From Montanilutibacter psychrotolerans (GTDB lineage: Bacteria > Pseudomonadota > Gammaproteobacteria > Xanthomonadales > Xanthomonadaceae): a stretch of DNA of 64,000 bases. Under the pieces are notes generated by a model, which was not told the origin of the DNA, did not search any database, and saw only the letters and a program-made list of their open reading frames with translations. Shown here piece by piece: positions 43,301-53,346 of the stretch. The stretch spans positions 62,001 through 126,000 of the forward strand of contig NZ_RIBS01000003.1 of assembly GCF_003719825.1 (NCBI RefSeq), read 5' to 3'. Within the stretch, counting starts at the first letter, position 1; every line of letters begins with the position of its first letter. A program made the position numbers and the translations under genes.

Positions 43301-46300
43301 CGAGGCGCTCGGCTTCTGCGCGCTCGGCGGCAAGGCGTTCGGCTTCGAGGCGCTCGGCTTCGGCGCGCTCGGCGGCGATGCGCTCGCCTTCGAGGCGCTC
43401 GGCTTCGGCACGCTCGGTGGCAATGCGCTCGGCTTCGAGGCGTTCGGCTTCTGCACGCTCGGCGGCGACGCGTTCGGCTTCGAGACGCTCGGCTTCGGCG
43501 CGCTCGGCGGCAACGCGTTCGGCTTCGAGACGCTCGGCTTCGGCGCGCTCGGCGGCAACGCGTTCGGCTTCGAGACGCTCGGCTTCGGCGCGCTCGACGG
43601 CAACGCGTTCGGCTTCGAGACGCTCGGCTTCGGCGCGCTCGACGGCAACGCGTTCGGCTTCGAGACGCTCGGCTTCGGCACGCTCGGCGGCAACGCGCTC
43701 GGCTTCGAGACGCTCGGCTTCGGCACGCTCGGCCGCAACGCGTTCGGCCTCGGCACGTTCCGCGGCAAGGCGTTCGGCGTCGCGGCGTTCGGCCTCCAGG
43801 CGTGCGGCTTCGGCACCACCGCCGTCGCCCGCGAATGCGCTCAGGTCGATCGCAGTCAGGCCACTCGTCGCCACATCGGCCAGCATCCCGGCATCGACTT
43901 CAGCCTCGACGTCCAACTCGGCCGGCATCGACGCGTGGGAACGCGCGTCGGGCAGGCTGTTGCGCAGCGACACCATGCGCTCCGCCAGGCCGGCGAACAC
44001 CGGCACGCGCGGCGACGCGGTCTGCAACGCGGACAGCGTCTGCGAGATCGCGACCGCAACCGCGGACACTGCCGCAATGCCTTCGGCGCTCGGTGGCTTA
44101 CCAGAGGCCAGCAGGCGTTTGACGTAGACCTCGGTCGGCGCGGTGATCTCGGTGATCACCGGCACTTCGGTCATCGCGAACGCGCCGTTGACCGTGTGGA
44201 TGGCGCGCTGCAGGCCTTCGTTGGCCGGCTGCGGCGACACGCGATTGGCATCCAGCCAGCCTTCGATGGTCGCAAGGTGACCGTTGACCTCGCTGCCCAG
44301 GATTTCCAACAGCACCGCCTCGACCGAGGCGGGCACGCCTGGGAGATCGTCCGACGGCGCCGGCACGACCTCGACGGTGGTGGCCACCGGGGCCGGGATT
44401 TCGACCACGGGAATCGACGGTGCGACTGGCGCCGGCTCGGCAGCGACCGGCGGCGCGACTGGCGTTGCAACCACCGGCGCAACCGGTGCTGCGCTCGGCG
44501 CGCGGGCAACGTAGGTGGCTTCTTCTCCGGCGGCGAGGCGATCGGCGACGTCGCCGATCCCGTCGAGATCGGCTTGGATGGCACCGGTGCCGGCAAGCGC
44601 GGAATGCAACTGCGGCAGGGTGTCGTGTGCGAGCTGGACAATCGCCAGCACCGCCGGGCTCGGCGGACGCGTGCCGTCGAGCACGCGGTTGAGCATGTTC
44701 TCGATCTTCCAGCTGAACTCGCCAAGGATCTTGGCGCCCACCAGACGACCGCTGCCCTTCAGCGTGTGGAACACGCGGCGGATCGAGCGAAGCTGCTCGG
44801 CATCCTCCGGGTTGGCGCGCCACGGCGCCAGCATGCCGCCCAGATTGGCGATTTCCTCTTCGAGCTCCTCGAGGAACACCTCGCGGATCTCGTCATCGAT
44901 GTCGTCGCTGTGCTCGAAGCCACCGGTGATCGGCGCGATCGGCGCTGCATCGGCCACAGCCTCGACGACCGGTTCGACAACCGGCGGGGCCGCCGCCTCG
45001 GCAACGGGCGATGCCACGGGAGCAGGCGCTTCGGCGACCACCACCGGGTCCGCGACAGGCGGCAGCGGGGCCGGCTCGGGGACGTCCATGACGCCCATGC
45101 CCGCAGACTGCAGGTCGATGCCATCCAGCGTCTGGAGTTCGAATTCGGGCTCGGGCTGGGGGGCGACGACGTGCAGAGCGCTGGCAAGCGCGTCCATCGC
45201 AATCACCTGCGCCGCCACCATCGGCACCGGCCAGTAGCCAAGCGTCTCGAGGCTCTGGCGGGCGATGTCCAGGATGCGTTCGCGGTTGGGGCGACGTTCG
45301 CGCACGGCCTCGAGGTAGTACTCGATGCTGGCCAGCGCGTCAGCGAGGGTGTCGAGCTGCGGGCCGTTCGGCACGCGGCCGTTGCCGACCAGTTCGACCT
45401 CGGTGTAACGCTTGATGCCAAGCAGGTAGTCCGCCGGGCGCGCGAGTTCGAGGATGCGCAGCGCACCGCCGACTTCGTCCAGCAGGCGCGGCACTTCGGC
45501 GAGCTGGGTCTGGTCCCAGTTGGTCTCGACGAAGGCGACAAAGGATTGGCGCGCATCGCTGAAGTTTGCGATGGCCTCGCGCACGACCACCTCGAGGACC
45601 TTGCGCGATTCGCTCGCAAGCAGGTCTTCGTCGGCCTTGTCGTCGGGCAGGCCCAGGCGTGCGACTTGTTCGTCCAGCGACGCGTCCACGTAAAGCAGCG
45701 CGCCCGCGACATCGAGCAGTGCGCTCTCGTCGGCGTTGCGACGTCCGGCGACGATCTCGTGCATCGCATCGCGTTGCTGCAGCACGACGCCACGCGCGAT
45801 GCCCAGGCCCATCATGCCCAGGGTGTCGCTGACGCGACCGAGTGCTTCGACCTGCGGGCGCAGTTCGCTGACGTCGGTCTTGCCGGTACGCAGGTGCAGG
45901 TCGAGCGCATCCTTGACGCGCAGCAGGTCTTCCTTGATGGCCGCCGACACGGTGTCCAGCAGCGCGCGGTTGCGACCGCTGAGGCTGCCGCGCGCGTGCT
46001 CGAGCTCGGATTCGCTGGGCAGCTCGGCGTTGAGGTCGAACGTCTCGCGCAGATCGTCCAGCGCCGGATGGCCGCCGGGCGTGTGGGCCACGTGGTAGAG
46101 CAGCTGGCGGGTCGGCTCGGCGGTCGGCTCCATGCGGGCGCTGTAATCGTCGCCCTCCAGCATCAGGCGCGCTTCGCGCTCGACGCCACCAAAGGCCTGG
46201 CGCAGCGCGCGGGTTGCCGGCAATGCGCCGTCGCGCAAGGCGCCGGCCACGGAGGTGGCCACCCACAGCATGCGCCGCAGGGGCTCGACCGACACTTCGG

Positions 46301-46904
46301 CCAGCAGTCCATCGACCGCCGTCGCAAGACGCGCGGGATCGGCCGGCGAACCGTCTTCAGGCCAGTTGGCCAGAGACTCGCGCAGTGCCGTGAGGTGCGG
46401 GCTGGCGGTACGCGACGACACCACGGCACCCGACGGCGCCGGCAGGTTCTGCGGCAGCGGGCGGTCCAGGTTGGGCGCGAACAGGACGCTTTCGTTGAGG
46501 CCGGGCTCGCCGCGCGTGGCGCGCAGTTCGTTGAGCAGCGGCAGCAGCACGATCGGAATGTCGCGGTGGCCGCCCTGCAGGCGCTCGAGATAGTCGGGCA
46601 ACTGGACCGCACCGCGCATCAGCACCGCGCAGGCTTCGTCCCGCTCGCCGGCTTCGCCGCGCAGCAGCGCCAGCGAAAGGCGTTCCATTTCCTCGGCCAC
46701 CATCGCCGGGGCATACAGCTCGACCATGCGCAGCGTGCCGTGCACCTGGTGCAGATGGCTGGCGCACACGCGCATGCGCGCGGTGTCGGAGGGATTCTCG
46801 GCAAACGCCTCGATCTCCTCACGCGCCTGGCGCAGGGTTTCGTCGAGCTCAGGCTTGATCCAGCCGAGCGTGGTGGTATCGATCGCGTCGCGCATCACGG
46901 TCAT
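40314..46904 (-). CDS. chpA: ChpA-type hybrid histidine kinase with long repeat helix
   Basis: A 2196-residue CheA-like kinase of the twitching motility system. In order: an N-terminal PilL/Hpt-like helical region (residues 1-600, with [11 protein letters not shown]); a canonical Hpt with H713 in HTLKGSGRL; a weaker Hpt-like segment (IHTVNGAFA, about 910); a Glu/Arg/Ala repeat region (about 1030-1372); a second canonical Hpt with H1454 in HTLKGGARM; dimerisation, HATPase (N1788 in [12 protein letters not shown]) and CheW domains; and a C-terminal receiver with D2121 in [11 protein letters not shown]. The repeats give long open frames in other frames and on the other strand too. The start may be the ATG at 46895. 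Confidence 0.95.
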   Translation of the reverse strand: MTVMRDAIDTTTLGWIKPELDETLRQAREEIEAFAENPSDTARMRVCASHLHQVHGTLRMVELYAPAMVAEEMERLSLALLRGEAGERDEACAVLMRGAVQLPDYLERLQGGHRDIPIVLLPLLNELRATRGEPGLNESVLFAPNLDRPLPQNLPAPSGAVVSSRTASPHLTALRESLANWPEDGSPADPARLATAVDGLLAEVSVEPLRRMLWVATSVAGALRDGALPATRALRQAFGGVEREARLMLEGDDYSARMEPTAEPTRQLLYHVAHTPGGHPALDDLRETFDLNAELPSESELEHARGSLSGRNRALLDTVSAAIKEDLLRVKDALDLHLRTGKTDVSELRPQVEALGRVSDTLGMMGLGIARGVVLQQRDAMHEIVAGRRNADESALLDVAGALLYVDASLDEQVARLGLPDDKADEDLLASESRKVLEVVVREAIANFSDARQSFVAFVETNWDQTQLAEVPRLLDEVGGALRILELARPADYLLGIKRYTEVELVGNGRVPNGPQLDTLADALASIEYYLEAVRERRPNRERILDIARQSLETLGYWPVPMVAAQVIAMDALASALHVVAPQPEPEFELQTLDGIDLQSAGMGVMDVPEPAPLPPVADPVVVAEAPAPVASPVAEAAAPPVVEPVVEAVADAAPIAPITGGFEHSDDIDDEIREVFLEELEEEIANLGGMLAPWRANPEDAEQLRSIRRVFHTLKGSGRLVGAKILGEFSWKIENMLNRVLDGTRPPSPAVLAIVQLAHDTLPQLHSALAGTGAIQADLDGIGDVADRLAAGEEATYVARAPSAAPVAPVVATPVAPPVAAEPAPVAPSIPVVEIPAPVATTVEVVPAPSDDLPGVPASVEAVLLEILGSEVNGHLATIEGWLDANRVSPQPANEGLQRAIHTVNGAFAMTEVPVITEITAPTEVYVKRLLASGKPPSAEGIAAVSAVAVAISQTLSALQTASPRVPVFAGLAERMVSLRNSLPDARSHASMPAELDVEAEVDAGMLADVATSGLTAIDLSAFAGDGGGAEAARLEAERRDAERLAAERAEAERVAAERAEAERLEAERVAAERAEAERLEAERVAVERAEAERLEAERVAVERAEAERLEAERVAAERAEAERLEAERVAAERAEAERLEAERVAAERAEAERLEAERIATERAEAERLEGERIAAERAEAERLEAERLAAERAEAERLEAERLAAERAEAERLEAERLEAERAVVEQEALPDVAAVDAEQTEAERAAEAERLEYEKLEAEYAEAERLQAEQAEAARLEAALLEAERVEAERLAAERAEAERLEAERLAAERAEAERLEAERLAAERAEAERLEAERLAAERAEAERLEAERLAAERAQAERAAAEAARAAAAAAHAEHVDAAVATALAAASAHADSDPNEALDLGDLDPELVDIFVEEGVDLLDHSDGLLAQLRHAPGERETMVGLQRDLHTLKGGARMAGIMAVGELGHAMETLLEAVVENRCELGRDGVPLLERGFDRLHAMVTRVGERRAIGMPEGLIAEFNARALGKVAPAPVGHEPAQPVPLPALTEVDGVIVEAPAVPHALKPLSAPLNDGVHEDEDDIGVRAPQEQVRIRADLLDRLVNYAGEVAIYRARLEQQLGAFRGAIAEMAATNERMRDQLRRLEIETEAQIVARYQREGDVADQAFDPLELDRFSNLQQLSRALSESAADQGSLQVTLDDLTRQYETLLLQQSRVSSELQEGLMRTRMVPFDGLLPRLRRVVRQASGELGKHVVLKLDGTQGELDRNVLERMTAPLEHLLRNAVAHGLETPERRRQAGKAEEGTVRIAVRREGSEVVLQVADDGAGLNREAIRRRGEERGLVTSDAVLSDAQLDALILEPGFSTADAVSRLAGRGVGMDVVASEVRQLGGTLDIHSEPGKGVQFTLRLPQTLAVTQAVFVRIGETTYAVPIASVRGVGRIAREDLEGENPTYRYGGEDYTVNDLGLLVGHAAAKAEGQLQMPLLLIRSGDLRAAISVDHVIGNREIVVKPVGPQVASVPGIFGATIMGDGRVVVILDIAPLVRRQAQLPRDVRPAPVMVEQRRVPLVMVVDDSVTMRKVTGRVLERHNFEVATAKDGLDALERMVDTVPDLMLLDIEMPRMDGYELATAMKADARLRNVPIVMITSRTGDKHRQRAMDIGVERYLGKPYQEPELIRNVFELLGISHRHDG
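42837..43016 (-). repeat. Second tandem 45-bp repeat block in chpA
   Basis: Four in-frame 45-bp units, each encoding [15 protein letters not shown], inside the chpA coding sequence. It is separated from the larger block by about 220 bases of related but irregular sequence. Units are almost identical in DNA, so recombination or slippage could change the count between strains. Confidence 0.85.
43239..43733 (-). repeat. Main tandem 45-bp repeat block in chpA
   Basis: Eleven in-frame 45-bp units encoding variants of [15 protein letters not shown]. The third and fourth units have Val in place of the first Ala, the eighth has Thr and a Gly, and the last three use Leu. The i to i+4 spacing of Glu and Arg is what is expected of a single alpha-helix stabilised by salt bridges. 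It is coding sequence, not CRISPR. Confidence 0.88.
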
Positions 46905-47000
46905 CGCAAACCTCTCGCCACGGCTGGGGCACGTCGCTGGCGACGGCGGCTGACGTGACGGTCCATCCTCGGCGTACTCATCGGACTAGCGGACTCCGGC

Positions 47001-49022
47001 TCAAGCCGGCAGCTTGAAGTCGGCGACCGAACGACGCAGGTCGGCGGCGAGCTGTGCCAGGTTTCCAATCGATGCGGCCGTCTGGCTCGCACCCTGCGAG
47101 GTCTGGGCCGTAATCGACTGGATCGTGTTCATCGTTTCGGTGATGTTGGATGCCGCGCTGGACTGCTGCTGCGCCGCGGTCGAAATGCCCTGAATGAGGC
47201 TGGACAGGTCCGACGACACCTTTTCGATCTCACCCAGCGCGGTACCCGCGTCCTCGGCCAGTCGTGCACCGGCGACCACTTCGGAGGTCGTCTGCTCCAT
47301 CGAGCTGACGGCTTCGTTGGTATCGGACTGAATCGTCTGGACCAGCGATTCGATTCGCTTGGTCGCGTTGGACGAGCGTTCTGCCAGTCGCTGCACTTCG
47401 TCGGCCACCACTGCGAAGCCGCGGCCCGCCTCACCGGCCGATGCCGCCTGAATTGCCGCGTTCAGCGCCAGGATGTTGGTCTGTTCGGAGATGTCGTTGA
47501 TCAGTTCAACGATCGAGCCGATTTCCTGCGAGCTTTCGCCCAGTCGCTTGATTCGCTTGGAGGTTTCCTGGATCTGGTCACGGATGTTGTCCATGCCCTG
47601 AATCGTCTGGCGCACCACGCCGGCACCCTTGGTCGCGATCTGCACCGAGCGCTGTGCCACGTCGGCCGACTCGGCGGAGTTCTTCGACACCTGGTTGATG
47701 CTGGCCGCGATTTCGCTGATGCGGTCGGACGCGGAGTTGATCTCGTGCGCCTGGTGCTGGGCGGCCTCGGCGAGCTGGGTCGCGGTGGCCTGCGTTTCCT
47801 GTGCGCTGGACGCCACCTGCACCGAGGTGTCGGTAATCGTCTGTACCAGGCTGCGCAGCTGTTCGACGGCGAAGTTGATCGAGTCGGCGATCGCGCCGGT
47901 CATGTCCTCGGTGACGGTCGCCTTTACGGTGAGGTCGCCCTCTGCGAGCGAACCCATTTCGTCCAGCAGGCGCATGATGGCCTCCTGGTTGCGGTCGTTG
48001 AGTTCCTTCGTGGTCGAGTAGCGCTGCTGCTGCGCGCGGTTGAGCGAGAACAGCAAACCGGCGATGGCGGCCAGTGCGGCGATACCCGACAGGATGCTGA
48101 CGAGGATGTGGCCCACCGGGTTGGTGCTGCGCACCGAACCAAACGACGAGAACGAGTCGAACAGCGTCTTGCTGTCGCCCAGCAGCTTGCCCGCGCCCTG
48201 GGTGATCTGCAGCGCCGAAGCCTGCGCCTTGAACAGGTTCTGCGAGCTGGCGTTGATTGCGTCAACGTCCTTCTTCATCTCCGCCCACTGCGCCTCGGCC
48301 TGGCCAAGCGCGGCGATCGCGCCACCATTGCCCAGCGCGGTGATGCCGCCCGACGAGTCGCCCTTGCGCAGGCCGGCCAGCACGTTGCCGAACACCGATG
48401 CGTTGCGGCCGAGCGTTTCGCCCGCCGCCGCCGCGCCGGCGCCACCTGCCTGGATCTCGGTGATGCTTCGCGCCATCGCCGAGGACAGCACCACCTGGCG
48501 CAGCGCGATGTAGACCTGCGAGGACGGCGAGCCGCTGGAGGACATCGCGCGGACCAGTTCGTCCAGACGTGCCTGCAGCTGCGGGACGCGGTCGCTGAAG
48601 CTCTTGGCGTTGCCTGCCAGGCCGAGTGCTGCCGCTTCGCTGGCGATCACCTGATCGGCGCTCTTGGACAGCGGCGACCAGGTGTCGCTCACCGTCTTGA
48701 TGGGACCGGAAACACCGATCTCGCTGCCGAAGTTGTTGATGAGGCCGTTGACGTGCTCGTCGATCTGCTCCTTGGTGGACTTGAACGCGGCGAACGCGTC
48801 CTTGTCACCGCCGACCGCTTCGCGCGACTGCACCGCGAGCTGCTGCGACAGCACCTGCAGATCCGATGCCGAGGAGCTGGCGCCGCCCAGGCGCGCGGCC
48901 TTGAATGTCGCGAAGCCGGTGTTCAGGCCGAAGATCAGCACCGAGACGCCCAGCACGATCAGCCACGTGTTGACGCCCAGGTTGCGAGCTTTGCCCGCGG
49001 CGGTATTCATCTGACTGCTCAT
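47001..49022 (-). CDS. pilJ: PilJ, methyl-accepting chemosensor of the pilus system
   Basis: A 673-residue chemoreceptor. A cytoplasmic start and first helix (about residues 17-37) lead to a large periplasmic PilJ-type sensor region (about 40-300), a second helix (about 305-328), a HAMP region, and the receptor signalling domain. The conserved hairpin tip is visible at about residues 505-550: [20 protein letters not shown] and [18 protein letters not shown]. It should sense a surface or pilus signal and control ChpA. It is placed between pilI and chpA, the usual order. Confidence 0.94.
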   Translation of the reverse strand: MSSQMNTAAGKARNLGVNTWLIVLGVSVLIFGLNTGFATFKAARLGGASSSASDLQVLSQQLAVQSREAVGGDKDAFAAFKSTKEQIDEHVNGLINNFGSEIGVSGPIKTVSDTWSPLSKSADQVIASEAAALGLAGNAKSFSDRVPQLQARLDELVRAMSSSGSPSSQVYIALRQVVLSSAMARSITEIQAGGAGAAAAGETLGRNASVFGNVLAGLRKGDSSGGITALGNGGAIAALGQAEAQWAEMKKDVDAINASSQNLFKAQASALQITQGAGKLLGDSKTLFDSFSSFGSVRSTNPVGHILVSILSGIAALAAIAGLLFSLNRAQQQRYSTTKELNDRNQEAIMRLLDEMGSLAEGDLTVKATVTEDMTGAIADSINFAVEQLRSLVQTITDTSVQVASSAQETQATATQLAEAAQHQAHEINSASDRISEIAASINQVSKNSAESADVAQRSVQIATKGAGVVRQTIQGMDNIRDQIQETSKRIKRLGESSQEIGSIVELINDISEQTNILALNAAIQAASAGEAGRGFAVVADEVQRLAERSSNATKRIESLVQTIQSDTNEAVSSMEQTTSEVVAGARLAEDAGTALGEIEKVSSDLSSLIQGISTAAQQQSSAASNITETMNTIQSITAQTSQGASQTAASIGNLAQLAADLRRSVADFKLPA

Positions 49023-49090
49023 GGTTCGACCTCGAGTGTGTTGCGCGTGCTGGTTGGCAGGTTGCAGGACGACTGCGGGTACGCAGGCCG

Positions 49091-49639
49091 TCAGGCCGCG
49101 GCTTGTCGGAATTCGGGCGTGCGTGCCAGCCGATCCAGGCTGAACACACCCCAGGGATGGTTGTCCAGGCGATACGCCCGGTCGATGAAGCTGGCGTAGC
49201 GGCCCTCGGCGAGGTGCTCGGCAGCCACCTGCTCCTCGTCGATCTGCTGCGGCGTGGTGAAGCTGCGCTGGCCGTACAGCTCGTCGATCAGCACCGCGAC
49301 GTCACCGCCGGGCTGCCGCACCAGCAGGATGCGCTGGCTTTCGTGCAGCACGGTGCGTTCGCCTTCGAGGAACTGCTTGAGGTCGACGATCGGCAACAGG
49401 TTGCCGCGCACGTTGGCCAGACCCAGCATCCAGGGCTGTGCGCCCGGGACAGCGGTGACCGGCGGCAACGGCAGGATTTCGAGCACCTCGTCGAACGCCG
49501 ACGCCAGCCGGCGCGCGCCGATGCGATAACCCACGCCGCGCCAGAGCCCCGGGGCATTGAGCTGCTCGGGGAGGCCAACGACGTGGGTGAGGCTGCGACG
49601 TTCGTAGTCGACCAGCACATCGAATGGGGTCATGCCCAT
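49091..49639 (-). CDS. pilI: PilI, CheW-like coupling protein
   Basis: A 182-residue adaptor with a CheW domain (about residues 38-175): [60 protein letters not shown]. It couples PilJ to ChpA. The N terminus ([14 protein letters not shown]) matches the PilI family. The ATG at 49633 is two codons inside the ATG at 49639, and either could be used. It follows pilH by 13 bases. Confidence 0.9.
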   Translation of the reverse strand: MGMTPFDVLVDYERRSLTHVVGLPEQLNAPGLWRGVGYRIGARRLASAFDEVLEILPLPPVTAVPGAQPWMLGLANVRGNLLPIVDLKQFLEGERTVLHESQRILLVRQPGGDVAVLIDELYGQRSFTTPQQIDEEQVAAEHLAEGRYASFIDRAYRLDNHPWGVFSLDRLARTPEFRQAAA

Positions 49640-49652
49640 CGCACGCTCCCGT

Positions 49653-50018
49653 TCAGGGGCCCAGAAGGGCGTTGATGCGCGCGATCAGTTCGTCCTCGCG
49701 CGGCGGCTTGACGATGTAGTCCTTTGCGCCCTGGCGCATGCCCCAGGCCTTGTCCGTGTCCATGCCCTTGGTGCTGATGATCAGCACCGGGATGGCCTTG
49801 GTGTCCGTGTCGCGCGACAGCGCGCGCGTGGCCTGGAACCCGTTCATGCCGGGCAGGACCACGTCCATCAGCACCAGATCGGGCTTCTCGCGGCGGCACA
49901 CGTCGATGCCGTCCTCGGCGCTGGCGGACGCCAGCACGTCATGCCCGTTGCGTTCGAGCAACTGGGTCATGACCGCGACTTCGGTCGGTGAATCCTCGAT
50001 CAGCAGAATGCGAGCCAT
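49653..50018 (-). CDS. pilH: PilH, single-domain response regulator
   Basis: A 121-residue CheY-like receiver with no output domain. The acidic pocket is ILLIEDSPTE, the phospho-acceptor is D52 in LVLMDVVLPGMNG, and the switch Lys is in DYIVKPP. It is phosphorylated by ChpA; PilH is thought to drive or buffer pilus retraction. The gene is 19 bases after pilG and shares a strand with the rest of the cluster. Confidence 0.93.
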   Translation of the reverse strand: MARILLIEDSPTEVAVMTQLLERNGHDVLASASAEDGIDVCRREKPDLVLMDVVLPGMNGFQATRALSRDTDTKAIPVLIISTKGMDTDKAWGMRQGAKDYIVKPPREDELIARINALLGP

Positions 50019-50037
50019 TGAATGCCTTACCCCCCGG

Positions 50038-50445
50038 TCAGGCGTTGTTTACGTGTGTACGAATGGCGCCGAGGAGTTCCTCGCGCGTGAAAGGCTTGGT
50101 GAGATACTGCTCGGAACCGACGATGCGGCCGCGCGCCTTGTCGAACAGGCCGTCCTTCGACGACAGCATGATCACCGGGGTGCTCTTGAACACCTGGTTG
50201 TTCTTGATCAGTGCGCAGGTCTGGTAGCCATCCAGCCGCGGCATCATGATATCCACGAAGATGATCTGCGGATGCTGGTCGGCAATCTTCGCCAAAGCCT
50301 CGAAACCATCCGTGGCCGTGACCACTTCGCAACCTTCGCGCTTGAGCAGCGTCTCAGCGGTACGGCGGATCGTCTTGGAATCGTCGATCACCATGACCCG
50401 CAAACCATCGAGGCTGCCGTTGCGACCCTCGTCAACCATTTCCAT
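50038..50445 (-). CDS. pilG: PilG, single-domain response regulator
   Basis: A 135-residue CheY-like receiver: acidic pocket VMVIDDSKTIRRTAE, phospho-acceptor D65 in IIFVDIMMPRLDG, and switch Lys in QYLTKPFTREE. These long stretches match PilG, which promotes pilus extension and cAMP signalling in Pseudomonas. The start is the ATG at 50445; an ATG two codons later (50439) has the better-placed GGGGA ribosome site. The open frame continues upstream but there it covers AT-richer promoter sequence. It is the first gene of the pil-chp operon. Confidence 0.94.
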   Translation of the reverse strand: MEMVDEGRNGSLDGLRVMVIDDSKTIRRTAETLLKREGCEVVTATDGFEALAKIADQHPQIIFVDIMMPRLDGYQTCALIKNNQVFKSTPVIMLSSKDGLFDKARGRIVGSEQYLTKPFTREELLGAIRTHVNNA

Positions 50446-50628
50446 TGTCCCCAGGAGCGAGCGTCGAGCCGGATTGTCGGCACATCGCGAGGATGCCTTT
50501 ATTCCAAGCGGCGCGCATGCTGTCAAGCAGCATTTTTCGTCACTTATGTGCTGAATACGTGCACTGTGCGCCAAGCGCGGCACCGCTTGCCTGTTAACAT
50601 CGCGCGTCCCTCAACCACCTGCGTGGCC
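50446..50628. promoter_or_regulatory. Divergent promoter region between pilG and gshB
   Basis: A 183-base intergenic region with lower GC than its surroundings, expected to hold the pilG promoter on the minus strand and the gshB promoter on the plus strand. It includes the short hairpin at 50517-50537. I cannot name a clean promoter. Confidence 0.4.
50517..50537 (+). terminator. Short hairpin with T-tract
   Basis: ATGCTG pairs with CAGCAT around TCAAG, followed by TTTT, giving an intrinsic-terminator shape on the plus strand. The stem is only six pairs. It would stop transcription entering gshB from the pilG side, or sits in the pilG leader. Confidence 0.3.
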
Positions 50629-51585
50629 ATGCCGCTCGACATCATCGTCGTGATGGACCCGATCGGGTCGATCAAGATCGCCAAGGACACTACCTTCGCC
50701 ATGCTGCTGGAGGCTCAGCGTCGTGGTCACCGCCTGCACTACGTGGCGCCCGGCGGGCTCGGCCTGCGCGACGGCCACGCCGAGGCGCGGGTGCACCCGT
50801 TGACCGTTCAGGAGAACCCAGGTCACTGGTTCGATCTGGGCGATGCGTCACAGTTGCGACTTGGCCCCGGCCAGGTGTTGCTGATGCGCAAGGACCCGCC
50901 GGTCGACTCGGAGTTCATCCACGACACCCAGATCCTTGGGTTCGCCCAGCAGGCCGGCGCGCTGGTCGTCAACGACCCACAGGGCCTGCGCGACTACAAC
51001 GAGAAGCTGGCGGCACTGCTGTTTCCGCAATGCTGCCCGCCGACCCTGGTCAGTCGCGACAACGCCGCGCTCAAGGCCTTCGTGAACCTCCATGGCGAGG
51101 CGGTGCTGAAGCCGCTGGACGGCATGGGCGGGCGCTCGATCTTCCGCGCCCGCGCTGGAGAGCCCAATCTGAACGTGATCCTGGAGACGCTGACCAACGG
51201 CGGTCACGGCTTGGCCATGGCGCAGCGCTACATCCCCGAGATCACCTCCGGCGACAAGCGCATCCTGCTGGTGGACGGAGAGCCGATTGACTACTGCCTC
51301 GCGCGCATCCCGCAGGGTGACGAGTTCCGCGGCAACCTGGCCGCGGGTGGCCGCGGCGAAGGCCGCCCGCTCAGTGAACGCGACCGGTGGATCGCCGCCC
51401 AGGTCGGTCCCGAGATGAAGCGCCGCGGCATGCTGTTCGTCGGCCTGGACGTGATCGGCGACTACCTCACCGAGGTCAACGTGACCAGCCCGACCTGCGT
51501 GCGCGAGCTCGACGCCCAGTTCGGCCTCAACATCGCCGCGCGACTGTTCGACGCGATCGAAGCGCGGGCCGCCGTCGCGGCATGA
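50629..51585 (+). CDS. gshB: GshB, glutathione synthetase
   Basis: A 318-residue ATP-grasp ligase that joins glycine to gamma-glutamylcysteine, the last step of glutathione synthesis. Signatures: VMDPIGSIKIAKDTTFAML at the N terminus, VLLMRKDPPVDSEFIHDTQ, the VLKPLDGMGGRSIFR nucleotide-binding strand, and the metal-binding EVNVTSPTCVREL near the end. The ATG at 50629 starts the usual family N terminus (MPLDIIVVMD). The stop overlaps the tonB start as ATGA. Synteny gshB divergent from pilG is the same as in Pseudomonas. Confidence 0.96.
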   Translation: MPLDIIVVMDPIGSIKIAKDTTFAMLLEAQRRGHRLHYVAPGGLGLRDGHAEARVHPLTVQENPGHWFDLGDASQLRLGPGQVLLMRKDPPVDSEFIHDTQILGFAQQAGALVVNDPQGLRDYNEKLAALLFPQCCPPTLVSRDNAALKAFVNLHGEAVLKPLDGMGGRSIFRARAGEPNLNVILETLTNGGHGLAMAQRYIPEITSGDKRILLVDGEPIDYCLARIPQGDEFRGNLAAGGRGEGRPLSERDRWIAAQVGPEMKRRGMLFVGLDVIGDYLTEVNVTSPTCVRELDAQFGLNIAARLFDAIEARAAVAA

Positions 51586-52451
51586 ACGCCACCGTGACAC
51601 CCGGCATCGGCGAGAGCCAGCGCCTGAGCGCGACGATGGTGCTGTCGCTGCTGGTGCACGGGCTGCTGATCCTGGGCGTCGGTTTTGCCCTGGAGTCGGC
51701 CGCGCCGGTGGTGCCCACGCTCGACGTCATCCTCACCCAGACCAAGTCCGCGCTGAGCCCCAAGCAGGCCGAGTTCCTGGCCCAGGCCAGCAACCAGGGC
51801 GGCGGCGAGCACGACAAGAGCACCCGTCCGCGCGAACCCCAGTCCGGTCCGGCCGCGCAGGCCACCGACGGCATCGCGCCGCGCGAACTGCGCGCGCAAT
51901 CGCCGGACCGGCAACCGCCGCCGCAGGCCCGCGTGGTCAGCAGCGCCAGTGGCCGGACCGTCACCAGCGCCGCCCAGGCCACCCCGCCGCCCAGCGACGT
52001 GCCCCTGCCGCGCGGACGCGAACGGGTCCAGCACGACATGGCGATGGCGCGCATGGCCGCCGAGATCCACCTGCGCTCCGAGCGCTACGCCAAGCGTCCG
52101 AGCCGCAAGTTCGTCTCCGCCAGCACCACCGAGTACGCCTGGGCGGGCTACCTGGCCGAATGGGTCAAGCGCGTCGAGCGCGTGGGCAACCTCAACTACC
52201 CCGACGAGGCGCGGCGCCGCCGGCTGGCCGGCGTGGTGGTGATCAACATCGGCATCAACCGAAACGGCACCATCGAGCGCGCCGACATCGTGCGTTCGAG
52301 CGGCATCCCGCTGCTGGATTCCTCGGCACTGCGGATCGCCCGGCTGGCCGAACCCTATCCGCCGCTGCCCCGGACCGACGAGAACCCGGACATCCTCAAC
52401 GTGGTGCGCACCTGGCGCTTCCTGCCGGGCGGCGAGCTGATCGACGAGTAG
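51582..52451 (+). CDS. TonB-family energy transducer
   Basis: A 289-residue TonB protein. One N-terminal membrane helix (about residues 18-38, TMVLSLLVHGLLILGVGFAL) contains the conserved His of TonB proteins, followed by a Pro/Gln/Arg-rich periplasmic stretch (about 45-160) and a C-terminal TonB domain (about 195-289) with WVKRVERVGNLNYPDEARRR, GVVVINIGINRNGTIE and the final VVRTWRFLPGGEL. It couples the proton gradient to outer membrane receptors. No ExbB/ExbD is nearby. Pseudomonas tonB3 is in the same place and affects twitching. Confidence 0.9.
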   Translation: MNATVTPGIGESQRLSATMVLSLLVHGLLILGVGFALESAAPVVPTLDVILTQTKSALSPKQAEFLAQASNQGGGEHDKSTRPREPQSGPAAQATDGIAPRELRAQSPDRQPPPQARVVSSASGRTVTSAAQATPPPSDVPLPRGRERVQHDMAMARMAAEIHLRSERYAKRPSRKFVSASTTEYAWAGYLAEWVKRVERVGNLNYPDEARRRRLAGVVVINIGINRNGTIERADIVRSSGIPLLDSSALRIARLAEPYPPLPRTDENPDILNVVRTWRFLPGGELIDE

Positions 52452-52479
52452 TCTCGACTCGCGGCGGTATCGACGACGC

Positions 52480-52495
52480 ACGACGCGCCCGTCGT
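52480..52495. terminator. Short hairpin between convergent tonB-type and tsaB genes
   Basis: ACGACG pairs with CGTCGT around CGCC, placed between two gene ends. The stem is short and lacks a T-tract, so the call is weak. Confidence 0.3.
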
Positions 52496-52507
52496 CGCAA
52501 CGCCGCG

Positions 52508-53251
52508 CTATCTCCCGCGCGAATCGCGCAGCGCCTGCTGCTCGACGATCGTCAGCGCGACGTTGTCGCGCAGGTAGGCGGGCTCGACGCGCTCGGGCGC
52601 GATGGCTTCGCCGCGTTGCCAGGCCAGTGCGGCCAGGCGGGCCACGTCGGCCGCGTGCGGCAGGGCGCCGGCGTCGATCGCGCTGAAGCGGTCCGCCAGC
52701 CGCGTCGCCAGGGCGCCATCGGCAGCGGCAAAACCGCTGCCGACGCCAAGCCAGCCGTTGTGCGCGTCCGGCAAGGCCGCGGCATCGGGCGCCAACAGGG
52801 CCTCGCGATCCAGCGCGATCGCATCGCCATCGCGCAGTTCGTAGGCGGCGGTGTAGAGCTCGCCCATGCGCGCATCGATTGCGGCGAACACGCGCTGGCC
52901 GGTACCCGGAGCGGTGCCGTGGGCCTGGGGCATCGCCGGCTGGGCCGCGCGCATCGCCAACGCCGCCAGGGTCGACACCGGCAACAGCGGGCGGTCGAGG
53001 GCCAGCGCGATGCCCTGCGCGATGGCGATTGCCAGACGCACGCCGGTGAACGCACCCGGCCCGCGGCCCAGCGCGATCGCATCGAGCTGCGATCGTGCGA
53101 TGCCGGCCTGCGCAAGCAGTTCCCCGGCCCAGGGCAGCGACAGTTCCGCGTGCCGGCGCGGGGCGAGCTCGAAGCGCTCGCGCACCTCACCGTCGACCCA
53201 GACGGCCACGGAGCAGGCCTCGGTGGCGGTTTCGAATGCAAGCAGCTTCAT
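52508..53251 (-). CDS. tsaB: TsaB, tRNA threonylcarbamoyladenosine synthesis protein
   Basis: A 247-residue protein of the Kae1/TsaD superfamily that acts as dimer partner of TsaD in making t6A at position 37 of ANN-decoding tRNAs. It keeps the N-terminal strand LLAFETATEACSVAVW, RRHAELSLPW and the GRGPGAFTGVRLAIA loop, but lacks the metal-binding His of TsaD, as expected of TsaB. The length is normal. It follows the VOC gene by 95 bases; helicase-tsaB neighbourhoods are common in gammaproteobacteria. Confidence 0.95.
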   Translation of the reverse strand: MKLLAFETATEACSVAVWVDGEVRERFELAPRRHAELSLPWAGELLAQAGIARSQLDAIALGRGPGAFTGVRLAIAIAQGIALALDRPLLPVSTLAALAMRAAQPAMPQAHGTAPGTGQRVFAAIDARMGELYTAAYELRDGDAIALDREALLAPDAAALPDAHNGWLGVGSGFAAADGALATRLADRFSAIDAGALPHAADVARLAALAWQRGEAIAPERVEPAYLRDNVALTIVEQQALRDSRGR

Positions 53252-53346
53252 GGGCGATCAGTCGGAAAGAGGAAAGAAAATGCGGTGAAACGGCCCGCCC
53301 CGGAACGCTCGCGGCGGTGGAGATCGCAGCGCCGCGCGTGCGGCGG

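Noticed and set aside
42837-43733. CRISPR-like array of 45-bp repeats
   Set aside because: Units are directly adjacent with no spacers, keep a coding frame, and lie inside chpA.
40425-46958. Plus-strand frame of 2177 residues opposite chpA
   Set aside because: It is antisense to chpA, whose Hpt, kinase, CheW and receiver motifs are unmistakable. Its own sequence is repeat-derived Gly/Phe/Leu and Arg-rich text with no domain.
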